The position numbers and the translations under genes were made by a program. From Lactobacillus sp. ESL0677 (lineage in GTDB: Bacteria; Bacillota; Bacilli; Lactobacillales; Lactobacillaceae), in assembly GCF_029392875.1 (NCBI RefSeq), contig NZ_CP113946.1:1178001-1242000 (forward strand): DNA of 64,000 nucleotides, in the 5' to 3' direction. A model generated the notes under the pieces. That model was not told the DNA's origin. It made no database searches and saw only the letters and a list, made by a program, of their open reading frames with translations. Shown one piece after another: positions 54,597 to 64,000 of the stretch. Position 1 is the stretch's first letter, and each line of letters starts with the position of its first letter.

Positions 54597-56297
54597 TTAT
54601 CCTAACTCTTTATTTACAAAACTATCTAATTCAGCAACTGTAACTTCACTAGCTTTGTCATCAGTTGGGCGTTTAACTTCAACGATGCCTTCACTAGCTT
54701 TTTTACCAATCGTAATTCGAATTGGCGCACCAACCAAATCGGCATCGGCAAATTTAACACCAGCACGTTCATTACGGTCATCATATAAAACATCGTAATT
54801 AGTACTGTATTTTTGTTCTAATTCTTCAGCCAACTTGGTTTGAGTATCGTCCTTCATCTTCATTTGAACAATGTGCACTGCAAATGGTGCAATTTCTTTA
54901 GGCCAAGCAATCCCAAATTTAGTTGCGTGCTGTTCAACAACTGCTGATAACATTCTAGTCACACCAATTCCGTATGAACCCATGATTACTGGTTGAGTTT
55001 TACCATTCTGATCTAAGAAATCAGCACCCATGGTCTCAGTGTAGTAAGTTCCAAGCTTGAAAATGTGGCCAACTTCAATTGAGGTTGTAAATTTCAATGG
55101 TAAGTGGTCAACTGGGTCAGGTTCGCCCTCATTAGCAACTCGAATATCACCAAATTGCTCAACTTTGAAGTCTCGGTTAAGGTTAGCATTCTTCAATTGG
55201 TAACCAGTCTTATTGGCACCAACAACAACATTGTAAAGACCTTTCACTGTATTATCAGCAACAATCTTATCAGCCCAATCAGCATTAACTGGGCCTACGC
55301 CGCCCTTCGCAGCACCAGTAATCGCCTGTAATTCTTCGTCGGTTGCTACTCGCAAAGAATCAGCATCAAGTAAATGGGTCAATTTGATTTCATTTACTTT
55401 CTTATCACCGCGAATTAAAACTAGCACGTGCTCTTTTTCATCGACAATATAAAGGACACTCTTAACAATTCTGGTAGCCGGTACGTTCATAAAGTCAACT
55501 AAGTCAGCAATTGTTTCCTGATCAGGAGTTGCAACTTCAGTCATTGCTTGCAATTCTTCTGGGTCTTGCTTAAATGTATCGTCACTCACTGCCATCTCAA
55601 GGTTAGCTGAATAAGTACCAGTTTCATTGGTTGCAATTGTATCTTCACCAATTGCAGCTGGTGCTTGAAATTCGGTTGAGTTTTTACCACCCATTGTGCC
55701 TGAGTCGGCGATTACTGGGTTTACTTGAACACCACAACGACGATAAATTGCTTCAAAAGCACGTTTTTCATCATCAAATTGTTCATCAAGTTGATCCCGT
55801 GTTGCCGCAAAACTGTATGCATCAAGCATGATAAATTCACGTCCGCGCAATAGACCAAATCGAGGCCGGTTTTCATCACGGTACTTAGTTTGGATTTGGT
55901 ACAGTGCGATTGGCATTTGCTTGTAACTCTTAATATTTTTAGCGACAATCTCAGTAAAAGTTTCCTCGTGAGTTGGCCCCAAAATACTTTCACGACCATG
56001 ACGGTCCTTTAGACGGAACATTTCTGGACCATATTTTTGCAAACGACCAGATTCTTCCCAGAGTGAAGCTGGCAGAAAATGTGGCATTGACATTTCTGGC
56101 ACGTTAATCTTGGCCATTTCTTCTTCCATAATGTTTTCAGCCTTGCGTAAAACGCGGTAGCCTAATGGCAAATATGCATAAACTCCAGCTGTAACTTGGC
56201 GAATATAACCACCACGCAACATTAACTGATGACTTTTAGCCACAGCATCAGAAGGTGCCTCTTTCAATGTCGGCATAAATAATTTAGATTGACGCAT
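54597..56297 (-). CDS. proS: Prolyl-tRNA synthetase
   Basis: The 566-residue protein is a bacterial-type ProRS: class II motif 1 (VTAGVYAYLPLGYRVLRKAENIMEEEM), motif 2 (YRDENRPRFGLLRGREFIMLDAYSF) and motif 3 (GSYGIGVTRMLSAVVEQH), with an INS editing domain between (about residues 225-400). It charges tRNA-Pro and edits alanine errors. It is between rseP and polC. Confidence 0.96.
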   Translation of the reverse strand: MRQSKLFMPTLKEAPSDAVAKSHQLMLRGGYIRQVTAGVYAYLPLGYRVLRKAENIMEEEMAKINVPEMSMPHFLPASLWEESGRLQKYGPEMFRLKDRHGRESILGPTHEETFTEIVAKNIKSYKQMPIALYQIQTKYRDENRPRFGLLRGREFIMLDAYSFAATRDQLDEQFDDEKRAFEAIYRRCGVQVNPVIADSGTMGGKNSTEFQAPAAIGEDTIATNETGTYSANLEMAVSDDTFKQDPEELQAMTEVATPDQETIADLVDFMNVPATRIVKSVLYIVDEKEHVLVLIRGDKKVNEIKLTHLLDADSLRVATDEELQAITGAAKGGVGPVNADWADKIVADNTVKGLYNVVVGANKTGYQLKNANLNRDFKVEQFGDIRVANEGEPDPVDHLPLKFTTSIEVGHIFKLGTYYTETMGADFLDQNGKTQPVIMGSYGIGVTRMLSAVVEQHATKFGIAWPKEIAPFAVHIVQMKMKDDTQTKLAEELEQKYSTNYDVLYDDRNERAGVKFADADLVGAPIRITIGKKASEGIVEVKRPTDDKASEVTVAELDSFVNKELG

Positions 56298-56327
56298 TAA
56301 TTTTCTCCCAAGAAAAATAAAAATTTT

Positions 56328-57584
56328 CTATTTAATAAAGTAACGATAAATATCATTACCAGTAACTGCAATAATTAGAACTAACAATAAGCCAAAACCA
56401 ATCAGTTCAACCATTGCTTCGTGGTCCTCAGAAATTGGCTTTCTGCGGATAATTTCAATAATATTAAGCAAGAATTTACCACCATCAAGACCAGGAATTG
56501 GAATTAGATTGACAATTCCTAAATTGATTGAAATCATTGCTAAAAAGGCAAGAATGTATGAAAAACCCATTTTGGAAACCTGCGATGTTTCCGAATAAAT
56601 ACCAACTGGACCAGATAATTTATTTAAACTGAAGTGTCTAAATAATCCGCCAACAGCATTAAAAATCAAACCAGTGGTAGAAACAGCAATATCCCAGCCG
56701 CGCTTAAGTTTTACATTAGCACGATCATCACTGCGGGCCAAAATTCCAATTTGGTAACTCGTTTGTCCCTGCTGCTTTACTGCTTTTGGTTTCACCTTGA
56801 CAGTTTCTTTTTGACCATTCTTAAGTAAAGTAATAGCAATCGTCTTACCTTTACTCCGATCCACTTGCGTTGCAAGATCGTCAAATGAAGACGTATGGTG
56901 ACCATTAATCGCAACAAATTTGGAACCCGGCGTAATTTTGGCAATCTGTGCAGGTGATCCCGGCGTAACTTGACCAACAGTAGTTGTTGCTGGACCGGGA
57001 ACCGTAAATGTCCAGATCAAAAAAACAACAAATCCCAAAATAATATTCATTAACGGGCCAGCAATGTTAGTAGCTAATTTTTGCCAAACATTGGCCTGCT
57101 GAAATTGGGTATCACGCGGGGCAATTACTAACTCAGTCTTAGATTGGTCAATTATCGTTGCATCATGATTAACGCGATATGTAACTTGCTTTTCTTCATC
57201 GCCATTTTCGTAACCAGTGATGAACAACTCATCAACCAAGTCAGACTTAGTCACTTGAACGGGAACACCTTCAATTGGAACATCAGATTCTGAAGCATCG
57301 ATTTTAACGATCTCATTTTGATCATTCAACTGTAAGATAACCGTCATTCCAGGATCTAATTTGGTTTCATCATCTTTACTTGCTAACCGCACATAGCCAC
57401 CTAACGGCAACCACCGAATTGTGTAAGTAGTCGGATTACGCCGTACTTGAAAAAGCTTCGGACCCATCCCAATTGAAAATTCCCGCACCAAAATACCGCA
57501 TTTTTTAGCAACAATAAAGTGCCCAAATTCGTGAACAAAAACAAGAATGCCGAATACGACTAAAAAGATTAGTATGCCCTTCAA
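56328..57584 (-). CDS. rseP: Site-2 zinc metalloprotease RseP/RasP
   Basis: The 418-residue membrane protein has the zinc motif HEFGH (residues 18-22), a PDZ domain (about 200-280, PGSPAQIAKITPGSKFVAING) and the second metal region LIPIPGLDGGKFLLNI near residue 355. It cleaves membrane-anchored anti-sigma factors and signal peptides in the membrane. It is in the cdsA-rseP-proS order. Confidence 0.93.
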   Translation of the reverse strand: MKGILIFLVVFGILVFVHEFGHFIVAKKCGILVREFSIGMGPKLFQVRRNPTTYTIRWLPLGGYVRLASKDDETKLDPGMTVILQLNDQNEIVKIDASESDVPIEGVPVQVTKSDLVDELFITGYENGDEEKQVTYRVNHDATIIDQSKTELVIAPRDTQFQQANVWQKLATNIAGPLMNIILGFVVFLIWTFTVPGPATTTVGQVTPGSPAQIAKITPGSKFVAINGHHTSSFDDLATQVDRSKGKTIAITLLKNGQKETVKVKPKAVKQQGQTSYQIGILARSDDRANVKLKRGWDIAVSTTGLIFNAVGGLFRHFSLNKLSGPVGIYSETSQVSKMGFSYILAFLAMISINLGIVNLIPIPGLDGGKFLLNIIEIIRRKPISEDHEAMVELIGFGLLLVLIIAVTGNDIYRYFIK

Positions 57585-57594
57585 TAGAATTCTC

Positions 57595-58392
57595 CTAGTG
57601 CATAATTCCTAACAAGGCAGCAACTACTGGTAATACAAATAGCATACTGTCGAACCGGTCCAAAATACCACCGTGTCCCGGCAAAATTTTGCCAGAATCC
57701 TTTACACCATAATAACGCTTATAAGCAGATTCCACTAAGTCGCCCATTTGTCCAACAATTGAAAGGAAAAAGGCAATGATAATCATTTGCATTTGTGGGT
57801 AGCCCACTTGAACGCAGTATACGTAAATTGCTGCGCAAATAACGGCACAAATTGTGCCCCCAATTGAACCTTCCCAAGTTTTATTGGGACTAATTACTGG
57901 CCATAACTTATGCTTACCAATCTGACGACCAATCATGTATGCACCAGTATCAGTTAACCACACAACAACAAAGACATAGCACAAAAGTGCCAACCCGTTA
58001 TTGCTGTTTCTGATAGCCGCCATATAGTGAAAACCAGTTCCAATATATAATGACGACAAGGTATAGACACCAACATCATCAAAGGTCGTTTTATTCTTTG
58101 ATAAAACTGTCCATGTCAGCATTAGCATAATAATAGCAAAATACATGCCGTACTTTGACCAGTGCCACGGCATCCCCTTAATGAACGAATCTGGAACTGC
58201 CCAAATAATTGTTGCTAATAATGCCAATAAAAAATTAATTGACACTAAAATTTGTTTCTTCATCAGGAAAATTTCACTGATCCCAACTGCCGCAAAAGCC
58301 ACAGTCAGCCAGTCCATCCAAAGACCACCAACATAAACAATAGGAATAAATAAAATTAAAGCAATAACTGCTGTAATAACACGTTGTTTCAT
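57595..58392 (-). CDS. cdsA: Phosphatidate cytidylyltransferase
   Basis: The 265-residue protein has about eight membrane segments and the CdsA signature near the C terminus (YKRYYGVKDSGKILPGHGGILDRFDSML). It makes CDP-diacylglycerol for phospholipid synthesis. It lies 10 bases before rseP and 9 after uppS. Confidence 0.94.
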   Translation of the reverse strand: MKQRVITAVIALILFIPIVYVGGLWMDWLTVAFAAVGISEIFLMKKQILVSINFLLALLATIIWAVPDSFIKGMPWHWSKYGMYFAIIMLMLTWTVLSKNKTTFDDVGVYTLSSLYIGTGFHYMAAIRNSNNGLALLCYVFVVVWLTDTGAYMIGRQIGKHKLWPVISPNKTWEGSIGGTICAVICAAIYVYCVQVGYPQMQMIIIAFFLSIVGQMGDLVESAYKRYYGVKDSGKILPGHGGILDRFDSMLFVLPVVAALLGIMH

Positions 58393-58401
58393 ATAAACTA
58401 C

Positions 58402-59133
58402 CTAACTATCTGATTCATCAACCTTGCCAAAACGGCGGTGACGATTTTGAAACTCACTTACGAATTTTTGCAGATCGGCTTCATTGAAGTCAGGCCAATT
58501 CTTCGGGCTAAATGCCAATTCAGAATAAGCCAATTGCCAAAGCAAGAAATTAGAAAGTCGTTGCTCACCTGAAGTCCTAATTAGTAAATCAGGATCACGA
58601 AAAGCACCAAATTTTGCCGTCATTAAGCGCTCTGAAATCATTTCTTCATCAATTTGCTCGCTGGAAATCGCGCCACTTTCAATCATGCCGCCCAACTCTT
58701 TAACAGCTGAAGTAATTTCGCTGCGTGAGCCGTAATTAAACGCAAAGTTTAAGATTAAGCCAGTATTATTGGCGGTTTCTGCCATTGCTCGCCGAACAAC
58801 ATTATAGGTTTTAGGTGGCAATTCATCTAAATAACCCATAATGTTCACTTTAACATTATTCACCATTAACGTCGGCATAAATTTGTCAAAAAAGCGAACC
58901 GGCAAATTCATCAAATAAGCAACTTCCTCTTTTGGACGGGCCCAATTTTCAGTTGAAAATGCGTAAAGCGACAAAATTTTAATACCTAGCTTATCAGCAG
59001 CTAATGTAATTCGCTCAACATTATTCATCCCCTCATGATGACCAGCAACACGAGGCTTGCCTTGACGGCGTGCCCAACGACCATTGCCATCCATAATAAT
59101 CGCAAGATGATTTAATTGATTTTTTTCTGCCAT
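58402..59133 (-). CDS. uppS: Undecaprenyl diphosphate synthase
   Basis: The 243-residue protein has [21 protein letters not shown] (catalytic D15), [16 protein letters not shown] and [26 protein letters not shown]. It makes the C55 lipid carrier for cell wall synthesis. It is in the frr-uppS-cdsA order. Confidence 0.95.
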   Translation of the reverse strand: MAEKNQLNHLAIIMDGNGRWARRQGKPRVAGHHEGMNNVERITLAADKLGIKILSLYAFSTENWARPKEEVAYLMNLPVRFFDKFMPTLMVNNVKVNIMGYLDELPPKTYNVVRRAMAETANNTGLILNFAFNYGSRSEITSAVKELGGMIESGAISSEQIDEEMISERLMTAKFGAFRDPDLLIRTSGEQRLSNFLLWQLAYSELAFSPKNWPDFNEADLQKFVSEFQNRHRRFGKVDESDS

Positions 59134-59140
59134 TCTGCCA

Positions 59141-59698
59141 TTAACCTTTAGTAATTTCAGTCCGCTTTTTGTCAGCTACTTCATCAATCTTCTTAGTTGC
59201 ATTGTCAGTGGCCTTTTGAACTTGCTTTTCTAAATTACGTTGCTCATCTTCGGTAATTTCATCATCTTTTTGTTGCTTCTTAAGGCTGTTCATTGCATCA
59301 CGGCGAACATTTCTAACCGCAATTTTAGCTTCTTCAGCTAATTTATTAACTTGCTTGGCAATTTCTTGACGTCTTTCACCAGTTAATTGTGGAATGACTA
59401 ATCTAATTACCTTGCCGTCATTGGCCGGAGTTAAACCCAAGTTGGAAGCAAGCAATGCGTGCTCGATATTGTCTAAACTGCTTTGGTCATATGGTGTAAT
59501 TAGCAAAACGCGTGGTTCTGGGATAGTTACACTTGACATTTGCGTCAGCGGAGTTGGCGCACCATAATAGTCAACCTTAACATTTTCCAAAATTGCGGCA
59601 TTAGCAACACCAGCTCGAATTGAACCAAGATTTTTTTGAAAAACCGTAATTGATTTGTCCATATTTTCTTGGGCTTTTTTTATTGTTTCGTTATTCAT
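59141..59698 (-). CDS. frr: Ribosome-recycling factor
   Basis: The 185-residue protein has [47 protein letters not shown] and [39 protein letters not shown], the RRF signatures. Its ATG overlaps the pyrH stop by one base, so they are coupled. Confidence 0.96.
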   Translation of the reverse strand: MNNETIKKAQENMDKSITVFQKNLGSIRAGVANAAILENVKVDYYGAPTPLTQMSSVTIPEPRVLLITPYDQSSLDNIEHALLASNLGLTPANDGKVIRLVIPQLTGERRQEIAKQVNKLAEEAKIAVRNVRRDAMNSLKKQQKDDEITEDEQRNLEKQVQKATDNATKKIDEVADKKRTEITKG

Positions 59699-60423
59699 TA
59701 TTTACCACCTTCAATAACAGTACCAATTGGTTCACCCATGACTGCCTTCTTAATATTACCTTCAGTATTAACGTTAAACACAATCAGCGGTATGTTCGTA
59801 TCCATTGAAAGCGAGCTTGCCGTTCGATCCATTACTTTTAAATCTTTAGCGATTAAATCAAGCTGCGTTAATTCCCGATACTTCTTAGCATTAGGATCAA
59901 GCTTTGGATCAGCAGAGTAAACCCCGTCAACACCATTTTTCGCCATTAAAATAACGTCAGCATTAATTTCAGCAGCACGCAGTGCAGCTGTTGTATCAGT
60001 TGAAAAGTATGGGTTACCTGTGCCACCACCCATAATTACAACGCGCCCCTTTTCTAAGTGCCGAATTGCCTTTCTTCTGATATACGGCTCTGCAATTTGC
60101 CGCATTTCAATTGAGGTCTGTAATCTGGTTGGCACGCCAACATGTTCTAAACCATCTTGAAGAGCTAAACCATTCATAATGGTTGCAAGCATTCCCATGT
60201 AGTCAGCTTGTGAGCGCTCCATGCCTAGTTTTTCACCAGTTTCACCGCGCCACATATTACCGCCACCGCAGACAATACCAATATCAACGCCTAAATCGTG
60301 AACTGATTTGATTTCTTGAGCCAAATGACCGATCACTGTGGGGTCAATTCCTGTCCCCTTATCACCAGCGAGGGCTTCACCGGAAATTTTCAAAATAACA
60401 CGCTTATATTTAACTTTAGTCAT
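59698..60423 (-). CDS. pyrH: Uridylate kinase
   Basis: ATG 60423 (GGAGG upstream) gives 241 residues: [74 protein letters not shown]. It phosphorylates UMP. An upstream in-frame extension has no ribosome site. A terminator and weak promoter separate it from tsf. Confidence 0.95.
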   Translation of the reverse strand: MTKVKYKRVILKISGEALAGDKGTGIDPTVIGHLAQEIKSVHDLGVDIGIVCGGGNMWRGETGEKLGMERSQADYMGMLATIMNGLALQDGLEHVGVPTRLQTSIEMRQIAEPYIRRKAIRHLEKGRVVIMGGGTGNPYFSTDTTAALRAAEINADVILMAKNGVDGVYSADPKLDPNAKKYRELTQLDLIAKDLKVMDRTASSLSMDTNIPLIVFNVNTEGNIKKAVMGEPIGTVIEGGK

Positions 60424-60510
60424 AGTGACCTCCTCATCATCTAAATATTTTACCATATTAAACATTAAATTGTCCGACCACAAAATAAAAGACAACGATT
60501 TTTTCCAGAA

Positions 60511-60541
60511 AAAAAGAGAAGGTAGTTACCCTCTCTTTTTA
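60511..60541 (-). terminator. tsf terminator
   Basis: AAAGAGA-GGTA/TACC-TCTCTTT with one mismatch and a T tract on the minus strand ends rpsB-tsf. Confidence 0.7.
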
Positions 60542-60554
60542 ACTAACAAATAAA

Positions 60555-61430
60555 TTACTTCATTTGTTCTTTTACTTCAGCAGCAAAGTCTTCTTGCTTC
60601 TTTTCAATACCTTCGCCAACTTCGTAACGGGTATAACCAACAACTTCACAGCCTTCTGACTTAGCATATTCAGCAACAGTCTTATCAGAATCCTTAACGT
60701 ATGGTTGGTCAACTAAACAAATTTCACTTAAGTACTTGTTTACACGACCTTCAACGATCTTAGGAATAATCTTAGCAGGCTTGCCTTCATTTTCAGTTTC
60801 CTTAGTGAAGACATCTTTTTGCCGGTCAAAATCAGCCTTTGGTACAGAATCCTTGTTTAAGTATTCTGGATTAATTGCAGCTACGTGCATAGCGATGTTT
60901 TTAGCTGCTTCTTCGCTGTCACCCTTTAAGGTAACAAGAGCAACGATTGAGCCACCATTATGCTTGTAGGCACCAAATACTTCATCATCGTTCTTAGTTA
61001 CTAAGTCAAATCTTCTCAAAGTGATCTTTTCGCCGATAACAGCAGTCAAGTTGGTAATTTCTTCACCAATTGTTGAGTCACCCATTGGAGCCTTTAATGC
61101 TTCTTCAACATTAGCAGGCTTAGCGGCAAGGATTGCTTTAGTAACATCATCGACTAATTTAATGAACTTGTCATTTGAAGAAACAAAGTCAGTTTCTGAA
61201 TTGATTTCAACTAAAGCAGCAGTGTTGTCGTTAAATGCATATTCAGCTAAACCTTCAGCAGCAATTCTTCCGGATTTCTTAGCAGCCTTAGCAACACCAT
61301 TTTCTCTTAAAATATCAATTGCCTTTTCAATGTCTCCATCAGCCTTTACTAAAGCCTTCTTGGAGTCCATCATACCAGCACCGGTACGATCACGTAATTC
61401 TTTAACTTGCTTAGCAGTAATATTTGCCAT
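60555..61430 (-). CDS. tsf: Elongation factor Ts
   Basis: The 291-residue protein has VKELRDRTGAGMMDSKKALVKADGDIEKAIDILRENG, ETDFVSSNDKFIKLVDDV and INPEYLNKDSVPKA. It recycles EF-Tu-GDP. It lies 29 bases after rpsB. Confidence 0.97.
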   Translation of the reverse strand: MANITAKQVKELRDRTGAGMMDSKKALVKADGDIEKAIDILRENGVAKAAKKSGRIAAEGLAEYAFNDNTAALVEINSETDFVSSNDKFIKLVDDVTKAILAAKPANVEEALKAPMGDSTIGEEITNLTAVIGEKITLRRFDLVTKNDDEVFGAYKHNGGSIVALVTLKGDSEEAAKNIAMHVAAINPEYLNKDSVPKADFDRQKDVFTKETENEGKPAKIIPKIVEGRVNKYLSEICLVDQPYVKDSDKTVAEYAKSEGCEVVGYTRYEVGEGIEKKQEDFAAEVKEQMK

Positions 61431-61459
61431 TGATGTGTCCTCCTAGTTAGAAACAGTAA

Positions 61460-62248
61460 TTATTCGTTGTCTGAATCTTCTTCAGTAGTTTCTGCTTCTT
61501 CAACACTTTCACCGTCAGCAGCACCATTAGCCATTTCAACTTCAACGCTTTCGTCGTCATCGTCTTGACCTTGCTTGCCTTCGATAACTGCGTCAGCCAT
61601 CGCACCTGAAATAAGGCGAATAGCACGGATAGCATCATCGTTTGAAGGAATTACAACGTCAACTGGAGTTGGGTCAGTATTAGTGTCAACCATTGCAACA
61701 ACTGGAATACCTAAAATGTTAGCTTCGTGAACGGCAATCTTTTCCTTCTTAGGATCAACTACGAATAAAACATCTGGGATTCTAGGCATATCTTCGATAC
61801 CACCTAAGAATCTTTCAAGCTTGTCCATTTCCTTAGTCAAAAGTGAAGCTTCCTTCTTTGGCAGTACTTCAAAAGTACCGTCTTCTGACATCTTCTTTAA
61901 ATCCTTTAATCTTTGTACTCGGCTTTGGATAGTCTTCCAGTTAGTCAAAGTACCACCTAACCAACGTTGATTAACGAAGTATTGACCAGCACGAGTTGCT
62001 TCTTCAGCAATAGAATCTTGGGCTTGCTTCTTAGTACCTACAAAAAGAATAACGCCACCATCTTGAGCAACGGCTCTAACAAAAGCGTAAGCATCGTCTA
62101 ACATCTTGATTGTCTTTTGCAAGTCAATGATGTAGATACCATTTCTTTGAGTAAAAATGTAAGGAGCCATCTTTGGATCCCATCTTCTAGTTTGGTGACC
62201 GAAGTGGACACCAGCTTCAAGTAATTGTTTCATTGAAACTACTGACAT
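61460..62248 (-). CDS. rpsB: 30S ribosomal protein S2
   Basis: The 262-residue protein has [41 protein letters not shown] and [23 protein letters not shown], as in S2. It has an unusually long acidic tail ([14 protein letters not shown] to TTEEDSDNE). It heads the rpsB-tsf transcript. Confidence 0.97.
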   Translation of the reverse strand: MSVVSMKQLLEAGVHFGHQTRRWDPKMAPYIFTQRNGIYIIDLQKTIKMLDDAYAFVRAVAQDGGVILFVGTKKQAQDSIAEEATRAGQYFVNQRWLGGTLTNWKTIQSRVQRLKDLKKMSEDGTFEVLPKKEASLLTKEMDKLERFLGGIEDMPRIPDVLFVVDPKKEKIAVHEANILGIPVVAMVDTNTDPTPVDVVIPSNDDAIRAIRLISGAMADAVIEGKQGQDDDDESVEVEMANGAADGESVEEAETTEEDSDNE

Positions 62249-62407
62249 AATAAATTCCTCCTATGGTTTTTAATCCTCTCAAGCGGTCATTTCAACATTT
62301 CGCCAAGTGTTTGGCACCAAAATATTGATTGCTCTTGATGTGTTTTACCTGCGTGCCATATTCAGCACACCATAATAGAATACTAAATTTTAGCTTAAGA
62401 TGCAAGA
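62249..62407 (-). promoter_or_regulatory. rpsB leader and promoter
   Basis: The promoter is TTGCAT (62400-62405), 17 bases and TATTCT (62377-62382) on the minus strand. The 110-base leader contains two stems, GTGTGC/GCACGC around 62353-62372 and GCCAA/TTGGC near 62312, which may be the S2 autoregulatory leader of Firmicutes. The ribosome site GGAGG follows. Confidence 0.6.
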
Positions 62408-63439
62408 CTAAAAATCAACTGCATGTTCATGCAGAAATTTTTCTTTCCATTGTCTTGGATGGTGCTTGAACCAGTATTCTCTCTTCAGTGCCAAATTCTT
62501 ATCAGCGAATCTTTCGTGATAAATCATTTTAACCGGTCGTCTGACCTTAGTATACTTGGCGCCCTTACCTAAGTTATGGGCTGCCAGACGCTTTTTCAAG
62601 TCATCTGTAAAGCCGCCATAAAAACTACCATCGCTGCATAATAAGACGTAAAAGAAATAATCCTTACTTTTTTGTCGCTTAGCCCTTTCTTCTGGGGTTT
62701 CGCGGATAATACGTTGAATTGTCGGCAAAAATTCTCCATTCTGATCATGAACTTCAATTGCATCCCTTAAGATCAAACCATCGCTAGCTGTATGCTTAAC
62801 TGCCTCAATGACGATTAAATTACTGTTATCTCCGCGGTGCGAAACAAAGGGCTGCACAAACTTAATGCTCAAGTCATGCTTCATGCAAAAATAGGCAATT
62901 TCATTCAATCTCTCGGGCCGATGCACCATAAACATCTTCCCTTTCATCTTTAGCAGACTACTGGCAGCCTCAATTATTTCTTCAAGATTAATTAAAATTT
63001 CATGCCGCGCAATTGCCTTTTTTGGATCAGGATTAATTTCATGACCCGCGGGCACCTTAAAATATGGCGGGTTAACAACCACGACATCATAAGAATCCTT
63101 ACGTAAGAACTTGGCCACGTCCTTAACATTTTTTTGAAAAACGGTTATTCTATTTTCCATCTGGTTAAGCTCAATCGAACGCCGAGCTTGCGATGCAGCC
63201 TCCTCCTGAATTTCCACTGCATCGTACTTTGCCCGGTTAAAATACGCCATATACATACTGGCGGCGCAATTGCCAGCACACAAGTCAGCAACTTTTGACC
63301 GATCCCGAACTGCCTCTTTAGCTAGTGATGCCAAAAGCAAAGTATCTAATGAAAAACTAAACGCGGTTTTATCCTGAATAATCCTCAAATCATCACTATA
63401 CATATAATCAATTCGTTCACTATCTGCCAATTTCACCAT
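62408..63439 (-). CDS. Methyltransferase (TrmN6-like) fused to a GIY-YIG nuclease domain
   Basis: From ATG 63439 the 343-residue protein has an N-terminal SAM methyltransferase ([29 protein letters not shown] motif I, and [10 protein letters not shown], the NPPY catalytic motif of N6-adenine type) to about residue 240. A C-terminal GIY-YIG domain follows ([36 protein letters not shown]), then [19 protein letters not shown]. In Bacillus these are separate neighbours (YabB and YazA). It probably modifies tRNA A37 and its nuclease role is unclear. Confidence 0.88.
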   Translation of the reverse strand: MVKLADSERIDYMYSDDLRIIQDKTAFSFSLDTLLLASLAKEAVRDRSKVADLCAGNCAASMYMAYFNRAKYDAVEIQEEAASQARRSIELNQMENRITVFQKNVKDVAKFLRKDSYDVVVVNPPYFKVPAGHEINPDPKKAIARHEILINLEEIIEAASSLLKMKGKMFMVHRPERLNEIAYFCMKHDLSIKFVQPFVSHRGDNSNLIVIEAVKHTASDGLILRDAIEVHDQNGEFLPTIQRIIRETPEERAKRQKSKDYFFYVLLCSDGSFYGGFTDDLKKRLAAHNLGKGAKYTKVRRPVKMIYHERFADKNLALKREYWFKHHPRQWKEKFLHEHAVDF

Positions 63440-63445
63440 AAAATT

Positions 63446-63473
63446 TTGTCCTTTCACCGAGCTTTGTTATAAT
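63446..63473 (+). promoter_or_regulatory. plsC promoter
   Basis: TTGTCC (63446-63451), 16 bases and TATAAT (63468-63473) on the plus strand, about 28 bases before the plsC start. It overlaps the start region of the methyltransferase gene on the other strand. Confidence 0.65.
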
Positions 63474-63501
63474 ATTTTACAACAATTGGAGGAGTTTAAT
63501 C

Positions 63502-64000
63502 ATGTTTTATCATTTTATTCGCGTAGTTGCGCGATTTATTGTTTGGATCCTTAACGGTCATTTACATGTTTATCATAAAGAACGCATCCCTGAAGGTAAC
63601 TATATCTTAGCCGCCCCACACCGGACTTGGTGGGAACCAATTTTATTTGCTTTAGCCGCTAGCCCCAAGGAATTTATGTTCATGGCTAAAATTGAATTAT
63701 TTAAAAATCCAATTTTACGGTTTATCATGACTCACGCACATGCTTTTGCTGTTGACCGCAAAAATCCCGGCCCGTCAGCATTAAAAATTCCAATTAAGGG
63801 CTTAAGAAATGGCAACTTTTCCCTAATTATTTTCCCATCAGGCACAAGACACTCCACTGAACTTAAGGCTGGGACATTGGCAATTGCCAAATTATCGGGT
63901 AAGCCAATTGTCCCTGTCGTTTACCAAGGGCCGCTAACTTTTGGCAATTTATTAAAACGCCAACCACTTGATGTGTGCTTTGGTAATCCAATTCAAGTTG
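63502..64000 (+). CDS. plsC: 1-acyl-sn-glycerol-3-phosphate acyltransferase, partial
   Basis: ATG 63502 after GGAGGAG gives a PlsC-type protein that runs off the right edge. The first motif is HRTWWEP: the fifth residue after H is E where most PlsC proteins have D (HX4D). The second is FPSGTRH in place of FPEGTRS; KPIVPVVYQGP follows. It makes phosphatidic acid from lysophosphatidic acid. The N-terminal membrane segment is FIRVVARFIVWIL. Confidence 0.85.
   Translation, partial: MFYHFIRVVARFIVWILNGHLHVYHKERIPEGNYILAAPHRTWWEPILFALAASPKEFMFMAKIELFKNPILRFIMTHAHAFAVDRKNPGPSALKIPIKGLRNGNFSLIIFPSGTRHSTELKAGTLAIAKLSGKPIVPVVYQGPLTFGNLLKRQPLDVCFGNPIQV

Noticed and set aside
1..64000. CRISPR array, rRNA or tRNA genes
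   Set aside because: No regularly spaced repeats, no cloverleaf-like 3' CCA-type segments and no rRNA-like stretches were noticed. Reading by eye can miss a tRNA, so a tRNA scan would settle this.

Overview
The window looks like a chromosomal segment of a low-G+C Lactobacillus in the narrow sense (acidophilus/delbrueckii group). The basis is gene order and protein style: rpsB-tsf-pyrH-frr-uppS-cdsA-rseP-proS-polC, rimP-nusA-ylxR-ylxQ-infB-rbfA-truB-ribF and hrcA-grpE-dnaK-dnaJ-lepA-recJ-apt all lie on the minus strand, with AT-rich spacers, GGAGG ribosome sites and CIRCE and cre regulatory motifs. The species cannot be fixed from sequence reading alone.

Positions 1 to about 12.9 kb are the early and lysogeny end of a temperate Siphoviridae-type prophage that continues past the left edge. 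The lytic arm is on the minus strand and runs from right to left: antirepressor, HTH proteins, small early proteins, SF2 helicase, Sak4-like ATPase, DUF669 protein, prim-pol (frameshifted at a 9-A run) and VapE-type helicase/primase. The lysogeny arm is on the plus strand: CI-like repressor, ImmA-like peptidase, a group of small and membrane proteins, and a tyrosine integrase. Several unrecognised cargo genes (7203-7748, 8298-8693, 8683-8913, 10125-10775, 11030-11646) sit where lysogenic-conversion, superinfection-exclusion or anti-phage genes are usually carried.

From 13.4 to 31.6 kb is a metabolic region: PAP2 phosphatase, DegV, enolase with a cre-marked promoter, an FAD/FMN fumarate-reductase-type flavoprotein, and a cre-marked carbohydrate operon (PRD regulator, detached EIIA domain, class II aldolase, Gat-type EIIA/EIIB/EIIC, FGGY kinase). 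Two genes of that operon are interrupted: the regulator by an in-frame TAA before its EIIA domain, and the kinase by a frameshift in a 7-T run. Next come a decayed methyltransferase gene, deoC with a GntR-family regulator sharing TGTAATTACA-like operators, a P-type ATPase and a GNAT acetyltransferase.

From 31.6 to 64 kb is the housekeeping block: apt, recJ, lepA, the heat-shock operon under tandem CIRCE elements, the ribF/truB/infB/nusA translation-transcription operon with a probable attenuator in its leader, two poorly conserved genes, then polC back to rpsB. It ends with a fused methyltransferase/GIY-YIG protein and a divergent acyltransferase cut by the right edge.

The most interesting points are the Gat-PTS/FGGY-kinase/aldolase operon with no dehydrogenase, its two single-lesion breaks, the prophage cargo genes, the rimP-nusA leader hairpin, and intrinsic terminators embedded antisense in prophage genes. 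I found no CRISPR array, rRNA or tRNA gene, and no intact insertion sequence.
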